This document shows, piece after piece, positions 61,705-64,000 of a DNA stretch of 64,000 nt. A program made the position numbers and the translations under genes. The stretch is from Thiobacillus sp. 0-1251 (GTDB lineage Bacteria; Pseudomonadota; Gammaproteobacteria; Burkholderiales; Thiobacillaceae), in contig MKWL01000001.1 of NCBI GenBank assembly GCA_001899305.1, forward strand, positions 310,001 to 374,000, read 5' to 3'. Under the pieces are notes generated by a model. It was not told where the DNA came from, made no database searches, and saw nothing but the letters and a program-made list of their open reading frames with translations. Numbering within the stretch: the stretch's first letter is position 1; each line of letters begins with the position of its first letter.

Positions 61705-62967
61705 ATGACCTACGCAGATTTCGCCAGCGCGCAATCCATTTTTCTATGGTCGACCTTCGCGATCGCCCTGATCATGGGTGCCGTGGTCAACAAGACCAAC
61801 TTCTGCACCATGGGTGCCGTGTCCGACTGGGTCAACATGAGCGACACTGGCCGCATGCGTGCTTGGATACTGGCCATTGCTGTCGGCGTACTGGGCGTGA
61901 CTGCCCTGGAAGCTGCCGGCCTGGTGAACGTAACCGGTACTTTCCCTCCCTATCGACAGACCAACTTCGTCTGGCTTGAAAACGTACTGGGTGGGGCCTT
62001 GTTCGGAGTCGGCATGACGCTTGCCTCCGGCTGCGGCAACAAGACGCTGATCCGTATCGGCGGCGGCAATCTCAAGTCGGTCATGGTGTTGCTGGTCATC
62101 GCGCTGATCGCGTATTTCATGATCAATCCCTTCCCGGGCAGCGACAAGACCCTCTATTCCACCCTGTTCTACCCCTGGACCAATCCGACCGCCGTTGCGT
62201 TGACGACCAACCAGGATCTTGGCGCGATGCTCTTTGGCGACAAGGCCGCCACCGGCCGCATGGTCATGGGGGCCATCATCGGCGGCCTGCTGCTGATCTG
62301 GGCCTTCAAGTCGGCCGATTTCCGCGGCAGTTTCGACAACATCCTTGGCGGCCTCGTGGTCGGCCTCGCAGTACTGGCCGCCTGGTATATCACCAGCAAC
62401 ATCCGGGTGGATGCCAGCGGCGACATTCTCACGCTGCAATCCTTCGTCCAGGACTGGGATCTGTATGCGCCGGCCGACGCGGTCAGGCCCGCCGCAGCCG
62501 GTCCGCTCGCCGCGCAGTCCTTCACCTTCATCAACCCCATGGGGCAAACCCTCGGCTACGTGGCGAGCGGCTTCGACCGTACGCTGCTCACCTTCGGCAT
62601 CATGGCGCTGGCAGGCGTGATCGCCGGTTCCTTGCTGTGGTCGGTGATTTCCCGCAATTTCCGGATCGAGTGGTTCGCCTCCGTCCGCGATTTCTTCAAC
62701 CACCTGGTGGGCGCGATCCTGATGGGGTTTGGCGGCGTGCTGGCGATGGGCTGCACCATCGGGCAGGGCGTCACCGGCTTCTCCACCCTGGCGCTGGGTT
62801 CCATCCTCACCTTCGTCGCCATCGTGCTCGGCAGCGCCATCACGATGAAAGTGCAGTACTACAAGATGGTGTACGAGAGCGAGGCGACTTTCCTCAAGGC
62901 ATTCATCACCGCGCTGGCCGATCTCCGGCTGCTGCCTGCCGGAATGCGCAAGCTGGAAGCGGTTTAA
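61705..62967 (+). CDS. YeeE/YedE-family sulfur transporter (TsuA-like)
   Basis: 420 residues, many membrane helices in two pseudo-repeats. Conserved cysteines in NFCTMGAVSDW (Cys34), TLASGCGNKTL (Cys110) and AMGCTIGQGVTG line the substrate path in TsuA thiosulfate transporters. The periplasmic loop near residues 230-285 is longer than in minimal members. In a thiosulfate-using organism with tsdBA, import of thiosulfate or another sulfur species is likely. ATG follows TGAGGAGG; the 226-base gap upstream has no gene. Confidence 0.9.
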   Translation: MTYADFASAQSIFLWSTFAIALIMGAVVNKTNFCTMGAVSDWVNMSDTGRMRAWILAIAVGVLGVTALEAAGLVNVTGTFPPYRQTNFVWLENVLGGALFGVGMTLASGCGNKTLIRIGGGNLKSVMVLLVIALIAYFMINPFPGSDKTLYSTLFYPWTNPTAVALTTNQDLGAMLFGDKAATGRMVMGAIIGGLLLIWAFKSADFRGSFDNILGGLVVGLAVLAAWYITSNIRVDASGDILTLQSFVQDWDLYAPADAVRPAAAGPLAAQSFTFINPMGQTLGYVASGFDRTLLTFGIMALAGVIAGSLLWSVISRNFRIEWFASVRDFFNHLVGAILMGFGGVLAMGCTIGQGVTGFSTLALGSILTFVAIVLGSAITMKVQYYKMVYESEATFLKAFITALADLRLLPAGMRKLEAV

Positions 62968-62980
62968 AGCACATTTGGCT

Positions 62981-63008
62981 TTGACGCGAATTCAAAATCC
63001 AGTATAAT
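62981..63008 (+). promoter_or_regulatory. Sigma-70 promoter of tRNA-Lys
   Basis: TTGACG (62981-62986), 16 bases, TATAAT (63003-63008), followed by a GC-rich discriminator typical of stable-RNA promoters; start expected near 63015-63018. Confidence 0.85.
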
Positions 63009-63045
63009 TTTGCGCTTTGCCGGACATGGCACTTGTCAGGTAAAA

Positions 63046-63121
63046 GGGTCGGTAGCTCAGCCGGTAGAGCAGCGGACTTTTAATCCGTTGGTCGCGAGTT
63101 CGAATCTCGCCCGACCCACCA
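63046..63121 (+). tRNA. tRNA-Lys (anticodon UUU)
   Basis: 76 bases with CCA encoded. Acceptor stem GGGTCGG/CCGACCC, anticodon loop CTTTTAA between CGGA and TCCG, T-loop GTTCGAAT. The 3' end is a classic integration target, and an integrase gene ends 27 bases downstream. Confidence 0.98.
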
Positions 63122-63127
63122 ATATCT

Positions 63128-63159
63128 AAAAGGCTTAGCCGTAAAGGCTAGGCCTTTTT
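63128..63159. terminator. Hairpin terminator shared by tRNA-Lys and integrase
   Basis: AAAAGGC-T-TAGCC, loop GTAAA, GGCTA-G-GCCTTTTT: a 13-bp stem with one G-U pair and T runs on both strands. The integrase stop codon (63148-63150) lies inside it. Confidence 0.85.
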
Positions 63160-64000
63160 CAATTCCTGGCGTGGGGAAAACGTGGAAAACTGCACCACAT
63201 TCCCACCCTGGCCGTTCTCGATCCGAGACGCCGCAGCCGCTAGATGCTCGGTTGCATACTTCGCATAACGATCCACCATGCTGCGGGACTTCCATCCCCC
63301 GAGTTCCTTGAGTTCGTCGCAGCTGGTACCAGCCTGACGGTGCCAAGAAGCCCAGGTATGGCGCAGATCGTGAAAGCGTAAGTCCTCGATTCCTGCCTTT
63401 TCCAGTGAGGTATGCCAGGCGCTGTTACTTAACTCCCAGCGTATCGGGCTGCCCTGATAGGTGAAGCAGTAGCGAGAATGCTTTCCAATCTGCCCCCTGA
63501 GTACGGAGACCGAATCTGCATTCAGCGGCACGCCTCGCGGCGTTCCATTCTTGGTTTGATTGAGCCAGGCAGTTTTACGCTGCAAATCCACCCGATCCCA
63601 TTCCAAGCCGGTAATTTCCCGCGCCCGGCAACCGGTGGCGAGGGCAAAGCGGACAATCGCGGCCAAGTGTTCGGGGCAGGAACGGATTAAACGCTCCGCC
63701 TCTTCCCTGTTTAGCCAACGATCCCGCTCGACCTCTCCCGGAAGCAGGCGAATCTTCGGAAACGTGGTGATCCACTGCCATTCATCGCGCGCCATACGTA
63801 ACAGGGCGCGAATCGTGGCTAGGTAGCGGTTGATCGTCGCGGGCATGTTGCCCTTCTTCATTTCCCCCTGGATGACAGTCCAGATGGTATCGCCCGAAAT
63901 CTCATCGAGATTCAGATGACCCAAGTAGGGGTCGAGGTTGCGACAAATCCGCCGAACATCACCAATGCTTCTGAGGTTCGCTTTGAGCGCGAGGTACCGT
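63148..64000 (-). CDS. Tyrosine site-specific integrase, 5' part missing (window edge)
   Basis: At least 283 residues; the frame is open to base 64000, so the N-terminal part lies outside. The core-binding domain ([22 protein letters not shown], in parts) precedes the catalytic domain: Arg in [16 protein letters not shown], Lys in [24 protein letters not shown] (HxxR), Trp in [16 protein letters not shown] at the His/Trp position, and the Tyr nucleophile in DRYAKY. Phage/P4-like integrases of this type insert at tRNA 3' ends; this one sits next to tRNA-Lys and points at it. The element should extend to the right. Confidence 0.93.
   Translation of the reverse strand, partial: RYLALKANLRSIGDVRRICRNLDPYLGHLNLDEISGDTIWTVIQGEMKKGNMPATINRYLATIRALLRMARDEWQWITTFPKIRLLPGEVERDRWLNREEAERLIRSCPEHLAAIVRFALATGCRAREITGLEWDRVDLQRKTAWLNQTKNGTPRGVPLNADSVSVLRGQIGKHSRYCFTYQGSPIRWELSNSAWHTSLEKAGIEDLRFHDLRHTWASWHRQAGTSCDELKELGGWKSRSMVDRYAKYATEHLAAAASRIENGQGGNVVQFSTFSPRQELKKA

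Overview
The window looks like a chromosomal segment of a sulfur-oxidising betaproteobacterium close to Thiobacillus (order Nitrosomonadales). Coding sequence is mostly GC-rich. Gene order in the core blocks is betaproteobacterial: apaG / rpe-gph-trpE, trpG-trpD-trpC, yebC-ruvC-ruvA-ruvB-ybgC-tolQRAB-pal-cpoB-queE-queC. Sulfur and respiratory genes include tsdBA (thiosulfate dehydrogenase), a type I sulfide:quinone reductase with a FisR-type regulator, a TsuA/YeeE-like thiosulfate transporter, and several c-type cytochromes. The species assignment is inference; no 16S gene is present.

Region by region. 1-27 kb: a Crp/Fnr-type regulator (cut by the left edge) diverges from a BLUF photoreceptor. 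A long run of stress and envelope genes follows: PRC-barrel, small hydrophilic proteins, two secreted proteins sharing a C-x10-C motif, catalase HPII, Fe-SOD, a DsrC-like protein without its active cysteines, AsmA, AI-2E exporter, PEP-CTERM protein, BON lipoprotein, CsbD, DUF421, BrkB, hemerythrin, tsdBA, a cardiolipin-synthase-like protein, a DUF883 operon, two DUF1328 peptides, a two-component cluster, entericidin and a ferritin-like protein. 27-32 kb: mltA, apaG, rpe, gph, trpE and DUF1697. 32.6-43 kb: an accessory block separates trpE from trpGDC. It holds an Fsr-type efflux pump with an AraC regulator, tag, a Mn2+ riboswitch with a UPF0016 transporter, the dmeR/dmeF Ni/Co pair, fisR/sqr with a sigma-54 promoter and palindromic upstream site, a Cyc2-like cytochrome-porin and a diheme lipoprotein. 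43.5-63 kb: trpGDC, a HerA-like ATPase, NDH-2, a ROK kinase, yebC-ruvCAB, tol-pal, queE/queC and the YeeE transporter. 63-64 kb: tRNA-Lys(UUU) followed by a tyrosine integrase that runs off the right edge, the mark of an integrated element lying mostly outside the window.

How the genes work together. Sulfide (Sqr) and thiosulfate (TsdA/TsdB, TsuA-like uptake) feed electrons to the quinone pool and to c-type cytochromes. FisR carries the three sulfane-sulfur-sensing cysteines at published spacing and probably switches on sqr through the sigma-54 promoter seen upstream. The stress block supplies peroxide and superoxide defence, envelope repair and iron handling. The Mn and Ni/Co modules each carry visible control sites.

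Most unusual structure: a family of GTGAGGCG-type repeats arranged as inverted arms. Members lie between rpe/gph and gph/trpE, possibly next to apaG, and on both sides of a four-helix-bundle (23S-rRNA-IVS-type) gene wedged between yebC and ruvC. There the repeat supplies the start codon of the four-helix gene and rewrites the start of RuvC. A separate palindromic cloverleaf-like element with a 9-bp direct repeat is inserted in frame near the 5' end of queE.
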